Below, piece after piece: positions 47,464-60,200 of a DNA stretch of 64,000 bases; positions within the stretch are counted from its first letter, which is position 1, and each line of letters starts with the position of its first letter. Source of the DNA: Dioscorea cayenensis subsp. rotundata (lineage: Eukaryota > Streptophyta > Magnoliopsida > Dioscoreales > Dioscoreaceae); the NCBI RefSeq assembly GCF_009730915.1, contig NC_052481.1:2170001-2234000 (forward strand). The letters are read 5' to 3'. Made by a program: the position numbers and the translations under genes. The notes under the pieces are model-generated. The model searched no databases. It saw only the letters and a list, made by a program, of their open reading frames with translations, and was not told the DNA's origin.

Positions 47464-47930
47464 ATTGAGTATAGGTTGTGTTATTCTTTGGTGAATCTTT
47501 TGATTTGTGAATTTGGAAGTGTATATTTAATTGTGTGGTTTGCTTGTATTTTTTTAATATCAGATGAAATATAATGGGGTTTTGCTTGTGTAGCTCTGTA
47601 AAATTTGGCAATCATTTGTCTAATAGTATGTTTGGGATATAGGTTACATATATAACAAGTTGTATATTTATTTTGTGAGATGAATGAAAAAAAATATACG
47701 GTTCTTCATCTTCCTTTATACTGTCTGTAAAATTTTAATGATTTTAATTCAGTTAAGAGTTTTATTATATTAATAAATATATTTAATTAGATGAAAATCG
47801 AATTTAATTTATAAGTTTTTTTTATTTATATAAATGAGCAAACATCTGTTTCATTAGAAATAAAAACTGGTTATATAAAACTAGAGTTAATACAAAAACA
47901 TACAACTCAAATAATAATAATAATAATAAT

Positions 47931-50510
47931 GTCACTCCCCGAACCCAGCTCTATAGATCTGGGACACCGACAAACGGCCGTACACCTACAAGGCCGAAAC
48001 CATGTAGGCATACAAGGCCTCAAAACCTGATCCAAAACAGAACAAAGAATCAAACTCAGTGGATTGCAAAAATCAATATAACTTATACAAATAAAACATA
48101 GCCCCACAAAAAACGGGACTTAATACATGCTAATATTCGACGATTGCCTAATGATCCCTGCTAAGCTATCCGCCACTCAACTCTACTTTTGATCTGAAAA
48201 GATATTAAACAATAAATTATGTGCTTGACAGGCCAGTAAGCACCCACTAAAAAATTATAGGGATCATTTGCAAAAACTCATAAATTATCAAAATCAAAAT
48301 CAGAAATCAAATTTATTTCAAATAAACATAGATGTCAAAACCAAGCATATATGTCCCCCAAACAACTATTGCCAAAACAAAATAACAGAACTCATATATT
48401 TATCCTCGGTGACCCGAGCCAGAATATCAGAACTCATAAGTTTACCCTCGGTGACCCGAGCCAGATTTATTAGAGGCCGTTATTCTTCATCGACGAAAAG
48501 CGGTTGGATCCTATAGTTTCTATATCAGAGTATATGTCGACACGGTCAGTGTTTAACCCCCAGTGACTGGGTTATTGCAAAGTTAGTTTGGGGACTACGA
48601 GTACTTTGTCAAAATATTTCATGTTCACAAAACAATAAACTATCAAAATTCATACTGGGCAAAATGCAACTAATTTGCAGTCACATGATCCCATTTTTAT
48701 CATATCAAAATAATCCAGTTAATTGAATCCAAACATGAACTAATAATAAAGAAAAACACAATAGTAATTAATTAGAAAGTAAATAAATATCTGAAATTCA
48801 AAAATTAAGTAATCCAAATTTAAATAAATTATTTAAACCTTTCAGATAATTCTAATCCAAAATAAAATATCATTAACTCGAACTTTAAAATAATTTAAAA
48901 TAATTCTAAAAATAATAATAAATAAATAATTCAAAATATAAATAAATACATAAAATTATTATTTTTCTCAAAATTTTCAGATGTTCAGAAAACTAAAGTA
49001 TATACATATAATATGATTTATATGTAGGATACTTACCTAATTAACAGCCAGATTTTTGAATTCTTACACCAATCGAGTATTTCTCAGGAAGTCCTAATTT
49101 GGGAATAACCCATCAGAATTACAAGTAAACAAATTCTAAAATTCACACTAATGCAAAAACAAATCAAACACTAACAAAATTACCAAGGTCAAGACCAATA
49201 ACCAATTCCCCTACAAACCTTAAGATTAAAATCAGCGTAACTTTGTAAATTCTAACTCAAATAAAAAATTTCAAACTTATGAGAAAATTAGGCATCTTCA
49301 TCTAAAACATATCCAAGCCTCACAATGATTTGAGACCTACAGAATTTAAGCCACCGGTATTAAAAATCATAATTATGTAAACCAACAGTTTCAGACATGC
49401 CTATTCCAATAAAAAATATCTCACAACATATAACTTCAAAAGTAATACAATCTTACTAACAATCAGATAACTCAGAAATGAACAACTTTTCTATTTTTTA
49501 CCTTATCTAATTCAATCTTCATGATCATCAAAAATGGCTATAATTCTTCAGGCTATGCACAAAAATATCATCCGAGACACTTATACCAATAGGGCTATAC
49601 CTCACAAACTACAGATGCGTAAAATCTAAGATTTTGCAGGTATTTAGGTAACATCAAACTATATAACTTTGTTATATTACTCTTCTCCAAATTCCATATA
49701 CAAGACCATCAAATTGTCTAAGAAATCGTTATGTTCTCTACAGAAATAGTATTGAGCACACCTATAGAAATCTAATCATATCTCACAATTCACATGGCTA
49801 AAAATTCTAAAATTTTGCAAAGTCAAATATAACATCGTCCTATATAACTTTATTATATAAATATAAATCTAAAATATAACTTACAATTATAAAAATAATC
49901 AAAAACTGTTCAAGGGCTGAACATAAATCTTGTCCGCGTCACCTATGTCTAAAAATTTATAATTTGCAGGATACTACTCCAAAAATTCTGAAATTTGGTA
50001 GAAAGATAAACAAGATCTCGATCTATAATTTTTCTATTATGATCTCTTAGAAATTCCATCTCTAGATTTTCGAAATAAATTAGAGATCTCTACTGTGCTA
50101 ACAGGAACTTTCTGAATTTTATCCTCAAATTAAAATCAAATCAATTCTCACCAAACCCTAACCCTAACTAGTAACATTTCACAAACAAGCATAAGAAAGA
50201 GCAATAACAAAATAACTTGGAACCTTACCTCAACAATAGCAGTGAAACGAAATCCATGACGATGAGGCCCTTCTCCCGTCCTCGTCGCCGACACCACCCG
50301 GAAAAAGGAAAAGAAAGAGATGAGGCAAGTCTCTCTCTCTCTTTTATTTTTTTTCCTAAACGGTAATCTAAAACTGAAGAAGCTAAAGAGACAGCTAGGG
50401 TTTTGAAACTAAACAAAAACAAAATCAATGGCTAAGATTAAAAGTAAAACCAACGACTAGGATTAAAAGATAAAAGCAATGGCTATGATTTGATTTAGGG
50501 GTGGGGCTCA
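47931..50510 (-). mobile_element. Unclassified 2.58 kb insertion, possibly a long solo LTR
   Basis: It interrupts the AAT microsatellite that is continuous in copy A (28402-28462). The plus-strand ends are (T)GTCACTCCCCGAACCC and GGGGTGGGGCTCA; read on the minus strand it runs TGAGCCCC ... GGGGAGTGACA, that is TG...CA, like an LTR of a chromovirus. A GGTGACCCGAGCCAGA motif is repeated at 48409 and 48451. Near 50225-50430 the minus strand looks like a transcribed leader with a small frame. The microsatellite hides any target duplication. A MULE derivative is the alternative. Confidence 0.6.
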
Positions 50511-50842
50511 GAAATAATAATAATAGTAATAATAATAATAATAATAATAATAGGACCCATCCAACGACTACAAGCTATTCATAAACAATATTAAACAGTA
50601 TGACACAATGGTATATAGTAATCATAAATAATAAATTTACACAATATCCACATAAATAATATATAGCCGTTGAATCATTATCCATTGTCTGTAAATAAAC
50701 ATCTCTAGTGAACTGTCATAAAATAATAATAATAATAATAATATTAAAAAATGGTTACTAGTATTTCTAATTAATTATTTTTATGTTAACAACTGGTCTA
50801 GGTGATATAGGGTTTGATTAGTCATAAATTAGTCATAATTTT

Positions 50843-51019
50843 TGATAGACTACCTATACAGCTCACCAGCGGATTTCTCTCTAACCAAATTAGGATAGTT
50901 TTAAAATTAATTAATGATTGATTCATGTTAATAAGCTTTCCAACTATCTCTTGTTGTACTCCTATATATGGTGCACCAATCAATGGACAATGTATCTCTC
51001 TTTTGCAATCAATCTTTCA
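50843..51019 (+). repeat. 5' LTR of the copia element (177 bp)
   Basis: Begins TGATAGACTACC, ends AATCTTTCA, and contains a TATATATGG promoter motif near 50963. Confidence 0.92.
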
Positions 51020-51029
51020 TGGTATCAGC
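51020..51029 (+). other. Primer-binding site of the copia element
   Basis: TGGTATCAGC directly after the 5' LTR matches the initiator methionine tRNA complement (TGGTATCAGAGC) used by plant copia elements. Confidence 0.9.
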
Positions 51030-51074
51030 CTAAAATCGTTCCTGCCTAGCTCATCCTCTCTCCCTACCCTTGCT

Positions 51075-52122
51075 ATGAGCGACCAGCAGCAGCAGCACCA
51101 ACGGATTATGACGCCGCACCACGCCGTCAATGTCAAAATTCACATCCCCTTCAACCTCACCCTATCTCCCCCCAACTACACCACATTGCGTGAACTCTTC
51201 CTCGTTCTCGTCAGCCGCTTATCCCTCAAAACCCATCTAGATGGCCCCAAGCAGGCCGGCGCCTCCGGCGATTGGGACCTCGATGACTTCACTATTGTCT
51301 CCTGGTTGTACAACACGATCTCTGAAGAAATATTGGGCATTATCCTTAGCCCCGGCGTGACTGCGCACATGATTTGGACAAGCATCGACGACCTCTTCCG
51401 GAACAACAAGAAAATGCGCGTCCTCACTCTAGAAGCTGAGTTCCGCAGCACCGCACAAGGGGATTTGCCTATGCTACAGTATTGTCAGAAGATGAAGTCC
51501 CTCGCTGATGCTCTCAGCGCTCTGGACCACGCCATCAGCGATGAGACTCTCGTCCTCACCATTTATTCATGGCCTCACCGAGCATTTCTCGACAATCTCC
51601 ACCATCATCGCCACCAAGATTCCGTTCCCCGACTTTCTGGAAGTGCGTACTCTTTTGCAGATGAATGAGGCGTCTCACACCAAGCTGGTGGTGGCTCCCA
51701 CCGCTCTCTACTCCTTCACCGACAACCCCTCCGCTCCGCACACGTACAACTGCTCCACCAACCGCAACAACGGCGGTGGCGGCAGGGTAGGCAAGTACAA
51801 ACCCAAGCCGAACAAGGCCAGAGGTGGAGGTGACGAGTCGCCCAGTGGAAACATCTTTCAAGGAGGCTCAGTCCCCTTCTTCAGCCCTATAACCAGTACC
51901 TTTCAACTCTGGCCAATGCCAGCCCCTACGCGCACATGGCAGACCCCCGCTTCTGTACCGAGCCAAGGCATCTTGGGCCAGTGCCCGAGCGCTCCTGCAC
52001 CGCAGGCCCATCTGACGACAGCACAAGGTGGGCTATCTCATGCGCTAGCAGGTTGGGATGCCAACGCTCTCATCCAAGCGATGAACACCATGAGCCTCCG
52101 TCTACCGGGCGGCTCTGACTAG
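51075..52122 (+). pseudogene. copia gag region, frameshifted
   Basis: The frame from ATG 51075 encodes a capsid-type domain (LSPPNYTTLRELFLVLVSRL, GVTAHMIWTSIDDLF, MLQYCQKMKSLADAL). A frameshift near 51570 moves the remainder (LEVRTLLQMNEA ... WDANALIQAMNTMSL) to another frame, which ends in TAG at 52120-52122 just before the protease motif. No CCHC zinc knuckle is visible. Confidence 0.85.
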
Positions 52123-52125
52123 TAC

Positions 52126-55061
52126 ATGGAATCCGGTGCATCCTCGCACCTCTCTATAGACCCCGGTATACTCTTGTGCTCCCTCCCTTCTTCTCACTCT
52201 CAATACGTTGTTGTGGGTGACGGTTCCCGTCTCCCCATTACTGCCACCGGTTGTACCGCCATTCCTTCCACTACCAAAAACCTTTCTCTAAACAATATCT
52301 TAGTTTCTCCCGGTCTCATTAAAAACCTAATCTCTGGTTGTCAATTTACTATTGATAATTTTTGTTCCGTTGAGTTTGACCCTTTTGGACTTTCTGTGAA
52401 GAATCTCCAAACCGGGACCGTGATTTCGAGGTGCAATAGCTCTGACGGACTCTATCCCATACGCATTCCCGTACCATCAGCGCCTCATGCCCTTGCTGCT
52501 CACGTCCTCTTTGAAAAACTTTGGAATCGCCGACTCGGTCATATCGGCCGTTCGACTCTCTCTCATTTAGCACGTTCATGTCTTATTTCATGTAATAAAT
52601 GTATGAGTCGTGACATTTGCCATGCTTGTCAACTCGGTCGACACATTCGATTGCCTTTTAGTTCATTTGTTTCTCGCACTACTAAGGCTTTTGAACTTAT
52701 ACATTGTGATCTTTGGACATCTCCAATTCCTAGTGTTTCCGGCCTAAAATACTATCTTGTTTGTCTTGATGATTTCACACATTTCTTATGGACTTTTCCA
52801 CTGCATTTCAAATCTGATACCTTCCCCACCCTCAAACGATTTATCACTTTTGTCTCCACCCAATTTCATACCACCCCCACAAAACATAAAATGCGATAAC
52901 AGAGGCAAGTTTGATAACCTCCACGCCCGATCCTTCTTCTTGGACCATGGCATCCAACTTCGTTTTTCATGCCCCCACACCTCACAACAAAATGGCAAGG
53001 CTGAACGTGTGATTTGCTCTACAAACAACATCATTCGCTCCTTCTTTTCCAAGCCTCTATGCCTCCACACTATTGGGTCGAAGCCCTATTCACTGCCACT
53101 TATCTTTTCAACCTACACCCTACTAAAACACTCCAAAATCGCACTCTCTTTCATTGTTTACACAACAGAACACCCTTTTATAACCATCTCCGTGTTTTTC
53201 TTGGCCATCCCACAAACCACAAGGGCTACAAATACCTTGATCTCCAAACAAACCGTGTCATCATTTCACGTTATGTCATCTTTGTCGAGGACTCATTTCC
53301 CTTTGCCAAAACCACCAAATCCACCCCAGTTAGCTACACCTTTCTTGAGCATGATAACCTGGTTTTATGGTCTCTTTCAGGTGCATCAACACTAGGCGGT
53401 GCGGCTCCCCTTTCAGTTGCTCCTGTGAGTGCCACTGTTGCTCCAACAAGGCCGGCACCAGCCAGCTCGGGTGAACCTACTGAACCTTCACCTCCAGCAC
53501 TCTCCGCTGGGCCACATGGGCCACCCACGAAAATCATCGTGCTCTTCACCATGCGGACTCGAGGCAAGTCCGGTCTGTGCGTCCTTCCTCCAGACATCGT
53601 CAACACGCTCTCGCCAATTCCTAAGACCTACCGTGGCGCTCTCAAGGACCCAAAATGGCGAAACACCATGCCCGACGAGTTTCATGCTCTTACCGCCAAC
53701 AAGACATGGACTCTCGTTCCTCGCCCCACCAACGCGAACATCTTCACCGGCAAATGGATTTTTCATCACAAGCTCAACTCCGACGGATCACTTGCCCGGT
53801 ACAAGGCCCGGTGGGTTCTCCGCGGCTTCTCCCAGCAACCTGGTATCGACTACGATGAGGCGTTTAGCCTGGCTGTAAAACCGGCCACGATCCGCACCTT
53901 CCTCTCCATCGTTCTCGGCAGCGATTGGCCTATTCATCAACTCGACGTGAAGAACGCTTTCCTACATGGGACACTCGAGGAGATGGTCTATTGTCAACAG
54001 CCTCCCGGCTTCGTCGACGATGCTTTACCTGACCACACGTGCCGCCTCAACAAATCTTTATATGGTCTCAAGCAGGCTCCTCGCGCGTGGTTCAGCCGCT
54101 TCGCCACGTACATCATCTCCATCGGCTTCGTCGCTTCGAAGAGTGACCCGTCCCTTTTAATCTACACCAGCGGCGTAGACACCGCCTACTTACTTCTGTA
54201 TGTCGATGACATCCTTCTCTCAGCAAGCTCTTCGGCCCTACTGAACTCTATCATCGAGATCCTCTATTGGGGATTCTCTATGACCGATCTTGGTCCACTT
54301 CACTACTTTCTCGGTATTTCCATCAAACGCTCGACCCAGGTTTTTTCCTCTCGCAAGAGAAATATGCGCATTAGATAATAGCCTGGGTAGGCGTGGACTC
54401 GTGCAATCCGTGCACCACGGTGATGGATACCCGAGTCAAGCTCCCTGTAGGTGTCGGCACCCCAGTGGTCGACGCCACCCTCTACAGGAGCCTCACTGGT
54501 GCTCTCCAGTACCTGACATTCACTCGTCCCGACATCATACATGTTGTCCAGTAGGTTTGCTTGCATATGCATGATCCTAGAGAGCCACATCTCAACCTTG
54601 TCAAGCGCATCTTGCGCGACCTCAAGGGCACCGCTGCTCTTGGTCTTCAGCTCACTACTTCCACTTGTACCGATCTAGTGGCCTACTCCGACGTCGATTG
54701 GGTCAGGTGTCCGGACACCTATAAGTCGACCTCCGGCTATGCCATCTTCCTCGGCAACAACTTGGTTTCTTGGTCTTCAAAACGACAACCTACGGTATCC
54801 CGCTCAAGCACCAAAGCGGAGTACCGTGGCGTTGCAAACGTTGTCGCCGAATGCTGTTGGCTTCGTCAACTTCTCATCGAGCTCCGTAGACCGCCGCAGA
54901 ATGCTACCATTGTCTACTGCGACAATGTCTCTGTCGTCTATCTCTCCACAAATCCGGTTCAACATCATCGGACCAAACATGTGGAGATTGATCTTCATTT
55001 TGTTTGCGATCTGGTTGCCTTCTGCGATGTCCGTGTGCTACATGTTCCCTCGTCATCATAA
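52126..55061 (+). pseudogene. copia pol region (protease, integrase, RT, RNase H), broken
   Basis: The protease start reads MESGASSHL, with Glu in place of the catalytic Asp of D[ST]GA. The pre-integrase zinc finger (HIGRSTLSHL ... CNKCMSRDICHAC) and integrase core (FELIHCDLWTSP, LVCLDDFTHF) follow to a frameshift near 52890; the core's end (QQNGKAERV) is in a second frame and the integrase C-terminus in a third. RT at about 53580-54378 keeps the LDVKNAFLHG, LYGLKQAPRAW and YVDD motifs but ends in a stop at 54376. RNase H (54561-55061) keeps STSGYAIFLG, SRSSTKAEYRGVA and TKHVEID. No autonomous activity is expected. Confidence 0.93.
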
Positions 55062-55175
55062 TATATGGATATCTTCACCAAGGGACTACCCTCTACACTC
55101 TTCCTCGACTTTCGATCCAGTCTCAACGTCCGCTATGCTCCCGGCTGATACTGCAGGGAGGGCGGCGGCGGCGGG

Positions 55176-55362
55176 GGAAGGGGGGGGGGTTATAGACTAC
55201 CTGTACAGCTCACCAGCGGATTTCTCTCTAACCACATTAGGATAGTTTTCAAATTGATTATTGATTTATTCATGTGTTTAAGCTTTCCAACTATCTCTTG
55301 TTGTACTCCTATATATGGTGCACTAATGGACAATGTATCTCTTTTTTGCAATCAATCTTTCA
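55176..55362 (+). repeat. Polypurine tract and 3' LTR of the copia element
   Basis: A G-rich purine tract (about 55173-55189) precedes a 173 bp LTR copy (55190-55362). It starts TTATAGACTACC rather than TGATAGACTACC, so the terminal G is mutated. Confidence 0.9.
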
Positions 55363-57240
55363 AATTTTTCCTAATGCATCATCTTGTCTATGTTTACATC
55401 ATTAAATGTTGAGAAAAATATCTAGATATAATTTAATATGCAATTAAATTAAACTATTTGACTATATATGCGAATTGGTTTTATATATTTTATTCTAATG
55501 TGTGTATATTAGAAAAGTTCATGAATGATTAGTGTTTTTTTAATTATTTTCCAACAAAAGTCATACAGAAGAATGAATCATAACACAAGTTATTCAACAT
55601 AATATGTTTGTATATATATATATATATATTTCTAAATAAAAATTGATAAATTATAATTACATTCAAAATAAAATATTAATGGACAAATTTTTATTTTTTG
55701 CAAAATATTCATTTTTAATAATATTGTTATTTAAATATAATCTCTATATTTTGTTGCTATTTTTAAGTGTATATATATACCATATGGACAAATCATTCTT
55801 CACGCCGAAAAACCTCAATCATTTTTTATTCAATCATTCACATAACAATTAATTTTGAATTTGTTTCCGTTATAAGAATGGTAATATTATTTTCTTATAA
55901 TTATATTTTTTATGCTCATTAACTTTTGAGCATAATTTTTATTCCTATTATTATAGTTAAAAAAAAACAATTTAAAGCATCACCATGACACCATCCACTT
56001 AGCTTTTGGCCTTCACTTCCACAGTTCTACCCACTTCCAGCTCCCTGCAATTGACTTCCCAACCCACTTCCCCTCAGGAACTCCAACATATTCATTCTAT
56101 TATGACTTCCAATTTTCAGATCCAAATCATCATGGAAATTGACATCCCTTGAAAAAGGCTAGCTCTTGTGCCTTTTTTTTTTTCTCATATTTTCATAGCT
56201 TTTGTTTTCCAAATGAAAAATCATTATGAACTTCTGCAGAATAAGAGTAACTAATTAGTGAAGACAAGAATTCTCCAAATGTCATTCTCTCCAAATGTCA
56301 TTCTCATTATTATGATATATATATATATATATATGTTATACAATGGAAATAAAAATTTTGGACTTCTTTATCTATTATTCAATATATATTTTACCTAATA
56401 TCCAAATCACCCTTACGATTGCAATAGAATAGTTAGTATTTTATTATCTTAATTTATTAATAAATTTAAAAATAAAAATAAAATAAATTAATATTTTTAA
56501 AAAATAATGAAATCTAATTTTTTATCCTGAAAATATATAAAGAGAAATGATACAATGAAACTGAAAAAAAAGTAAAAGAGCAAAAAAATAATAATAATAA
56601 ATTTAATTTTTATCTTATCATACAAGTTTTTATCTTGAAAGCATATCATATTTATCCAATTTTATCATCCTTCCATTAAACAAATCCTAATAGATTTTTA
56701 TCTTTTTAATTTATAGTTTATGATATAACATACAAATTAGATTTTCCCTTTTTAATATTTTTAATAAGGGAAAAGATTGTATAAAAGCTTGACACATGTC
56801 CTATTATCCTCTCTTGTTAGAGATAACCACAATTTGACACTGAATAAGTTTTGTAACTTACATGGATGTCAATCGTTATATCATTATCCACGATAATTTT
56901 TTTTTTTTTTTAATATTTTTCATAAACTATAAATTAAAAAGATAAAAATCTATTAGGATTTGTTTAATGGAAGGATGATAAAATTGGTAAGAATATGTTG
57001 ATAAGGGAAAATCCATTAAACAATCTTTTCCCTTATTAAAAATATTAAAAACTATAACACTATTAAAAATTATTTTTAATAATATATTACCAAAAGAAAT
57101 CCGATCATAATAATTGATAAGAATATGTTGTTTAAAATATCAAGAATACAAATCTAAAGGCTCATCTTTATCCCAAGTGCTCTATAAAATAAGAGTCTAG
57201 TCCAACCGCTTCACTTGCACACAGAGAGAGAGAGAGAGAG
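55363..57240. other. Copy B non-coding flank between copia and SDH
   Basis: Homologous to 28775-30095 up to about 56631. After that, sequence specific to B includes the inverted repeats described separately, then the SDH promoter with a (GA)n tract (57223-57240) ending at the ATG. No gene is seen. Confidence 0.8.
56656..56987. repeat. 68 bp perfect inverted repeat upstream of SDH-B
   Basis: 56656-56723 is the exact reverse complement of 56920-56987. A second perfect pair, 27 bp, is 56754-56780 and 57020-57046. The pairs interlace rather than nest. The 106 bp core between them (56778-56882) is present in copy A in the opposite orientation (36846-36952). Confidence 0.92.
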
Positions 57241-60200
57241 ATGGGAAGGGGTGGCGAAGGAGCAGTGGATATGGAGGAGGAGAACATGGCTGCTTGGCTA
57301 GTGGGGATCAACACTCTCAAGATCCAGCCTTTCAAACTGCCTCCTCTAGGTATAATCCGATCTCTTTCTCTGTTTCTTTGCTATTCTTTGAATTCTTGAT
57401 TATGTGTTTGTTTGGCTTTGATCTAGATCATTTGATTGAGTAGCTAATGATGATGTTGTTCTTGTTGCTTCTGTTTCTCTATCACCATCATCATCATCAT
57501 CATCATCATCATCATATCATCATATTGTTTTTCTGATTGTCAAAAATGAGTTTTTAGTGTTTTATTTCCTGATGATTTTGATAAACTCATAGATTCCTTC
57601 TCCCTTCCTTGTCCGTGAACTATTCTCGAAATTTTTAATTAATGCCCCGGATTTTCCCGTAATTTTTATATGTATATGATCGATAGTCTATTGCTTTCTT
57701 TGTTGCCTTTCACTTTTGGCTATCATTGATGATATCATTCAGTAATGCTGGTGATCCATGACTCTGCGTTTGAGTTAGTATTCAGTTATTGGATTCATAC
57801 CATTAAGTTTTTTTATTAGACTTTTATTTATTGATCGGAATGAGAAAGGATTGGCATGACAGTTGTATGTTTTTTAGTTGTTGATCAAAGTCAAGTTTCT
57901 ATTTGTCCATGATAGGCATCATTGTTGCTTTTGAGTTGGTATGCTGATTCCTGATTCATGTTGTATGTATTTCGTGACTTTTTTTTTTTTTGGGTTAAAA
58001 TTTTATATTTTATTATTTTGATCTGTGGAGTGAAGGAATAATTTCTTTTTGTTTCTCTTCTCTTGGCTTTTGTTTACTTGTTGATTAAAGTAATATTTAT
58101 TGTTTGAGCCATGCTGATGAGGTTCACACTTATCATGAGCTCTTAAGTTGATGTACTATCTTTTCTTCTTCTTGGATTATTGTATTGATATTCAATTAAT
58201 TTTAGGTTTATTATTTTTATCAGTGTAATAAAGCAATATGTTGAATAAAGTAATATTTCGATTTTATTTCATTTTGTTTTTCTGGTTTTACTAACATTAT
58301 TATTGATCAAAGTCATATCAACATTGCGTGCACTTGTTTACAGGTCCTCATGATGTTCGGGTTCAGATGAAAGCTGTGGGCATATGCGGAAGTGATGTTC
58401 ACTACCTTAAGGTGAGACCTTTTGTTGCCTGAATTACCCCTTATTGCATGAATTATTCTTCAGTCTTGGTTATAACATTCAGGAGTGATAACCATAATGG
58501 AACTTTTGGTTTTTAGGGTAATATATTGATTATATCTTCTATTGGATACATTTGGTTCTTGTTTGATTATTCATTAGCTTCTTTGTTGCAGAAAGAACAC
58601 GTTAATTTAATTTTTGTTTACATTGTTCGTCAACTATGCAGACAATGAGTTGTGCTGGTTTTGTTGTCAAAGAACCAATGGTTATTGGGCATGAATGTGC
58701 TGGAGTTATATCAGAGGTTGGCAGTGAAGTGAAGTCTTTAGTTGTAGGTGACCGTGTGGCTCTAGAACCTGGCATCAGCTGCCTGTGCTGTAATTACTGT
58801 AAGGGTGGACGCTACAATCTCTGCCCTGATATGAAGTTCTTTGCAACACCCCCTGTTCATGGCTCTCTTGCAAACCAGGTTTGAAATTGGCAAAATTTTG
58901 AGATCATTTTATTCCGGTTAATTGTTGGAGAAATATTTTTGATTAGGTAGCAACGTTTTATTTTACCTTTTTTTTTTCCCCACAAAACCACTTGATCAAT
59001 ATGCAATAAGCTTTTTTCCTCAAAACCAATGCTGTCACATGATACTATACCTTTCAATATGACACATGCAAGTAAAACCTAGCAGTAGTGTTTGTGGGGA
59101 CTATAGCACCACATGGAATAGATGAAAATGTGGGTTTTAGCAACAAACTGCATAATATTTTGAGTTGGTTTCTTAAAGTATTGATTATTTTATTTTGATT
59201 TCTTTTTATTTTTCAGATCTAAAATAAGAATGCTTGTCTTTTTGTACTAGAGTTTGGTGTAGGATTGTGAATACTTTCAGTATTTGTCCCTTTTGTATAC
59301 GTAAAAACCATAAAATGTGTTGCGCTTGTAATGCCTTCCTTCGTGATTTGGTGAATCCTCTCTCAGCATTCTATGGATTTTGTTTGAGTACACTATTTAT
59401 TTTTTGACATATATGTGACTGAGAGGTTTCGGATAAAATTTAACAATGCTAGCTTTCCCATTTTTAATATATTGTCTTATAGAAAATAGCTAGTTTACAC
59501 CCTATTCACAACTTTTGAAAGTTGTGAAGTTCATTCAACTACTCATCTGGGAATTGACTGATTTCTCTTTTCTATTCAGATCAATCATCCTGCAGAACTG
59601 TGCTTCAAGCTTCCTGACAATGTCAACTTGGAAGAAGGGGCAATGTGTGAGCCCCTCAGCGTTGGGATCCATGCTTGTCGCCGTGCTAATGTTGGTCCAG
59701 AAACAAATGTTCTGATTATGGGAGCAGGGCCTATAGGTTTAGTCACAATGCTTGCTGCTCGTGCTTTTGGTGCTCGGAGAATTGTTATTGTAGATGTTGA
59801 TGATCACCGTTTACGTGTTGCAATGTCTCTTGGCGCTGACGGTGTTGTTGTGGTTTCTCCAAACATTCAGGTACCATCTCTAATTTTAACATCTCCGTAT
59901 ATTACATTAGCAAGGAGCACTGCCTTATATGGGGCAGATACTGTTCCATGTACTTTCTCAGTACATCAATACTAATAGTATTGTGAGAAAAGAATATACA
60001 AAATTTTATGTAAATCAATGCTAATAGTAGTTTCAGAAAACCATCTAAAGAAACAATTTATTCATTAGAGATAAAATCAAGTAGAAAGCCCCTTAACCAA
60101 ACAATTAAGGGACTCATGTTTTTTTTTCTTGAACTGACAAGGTCATGCTCCCTCACTTGATCTTGTATTTCATTGCTTCAAGAAAATTCCCCAGTTCCAT

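Larger units (their letters stand above)
50843..55362 (+). mobile_element. Ty1/copia LTR retrotransposon (Ale/Retrofit-like), degenerate
   Basis: A complete but inactive element of 4.52 kb with short LTRs, a primer-binding site, gag, protease, integrase, reverse transcriptase and RNase H in the copia order, and a purine tract. The flanking bases are AATTTT at 50837-50842 and 55363-55368, where copy A has a single AATTTT-like site near 28770. LTRs differ by about a dozen substitutions and one 4 bp indel in about 175 bp, so the insertion is not recent. Short LTRs and a gag ending WDANALIQAMNTMSL suggest the Ale/Retrofit lineage. Confidence 0.95.

Noticed and set aside
50925-51074. Extended copia gag start upstream of 51075
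   Set aside because: The added residues are translation of the 5' LTR and primer-binding site; the ATG at 51075 lies after them.
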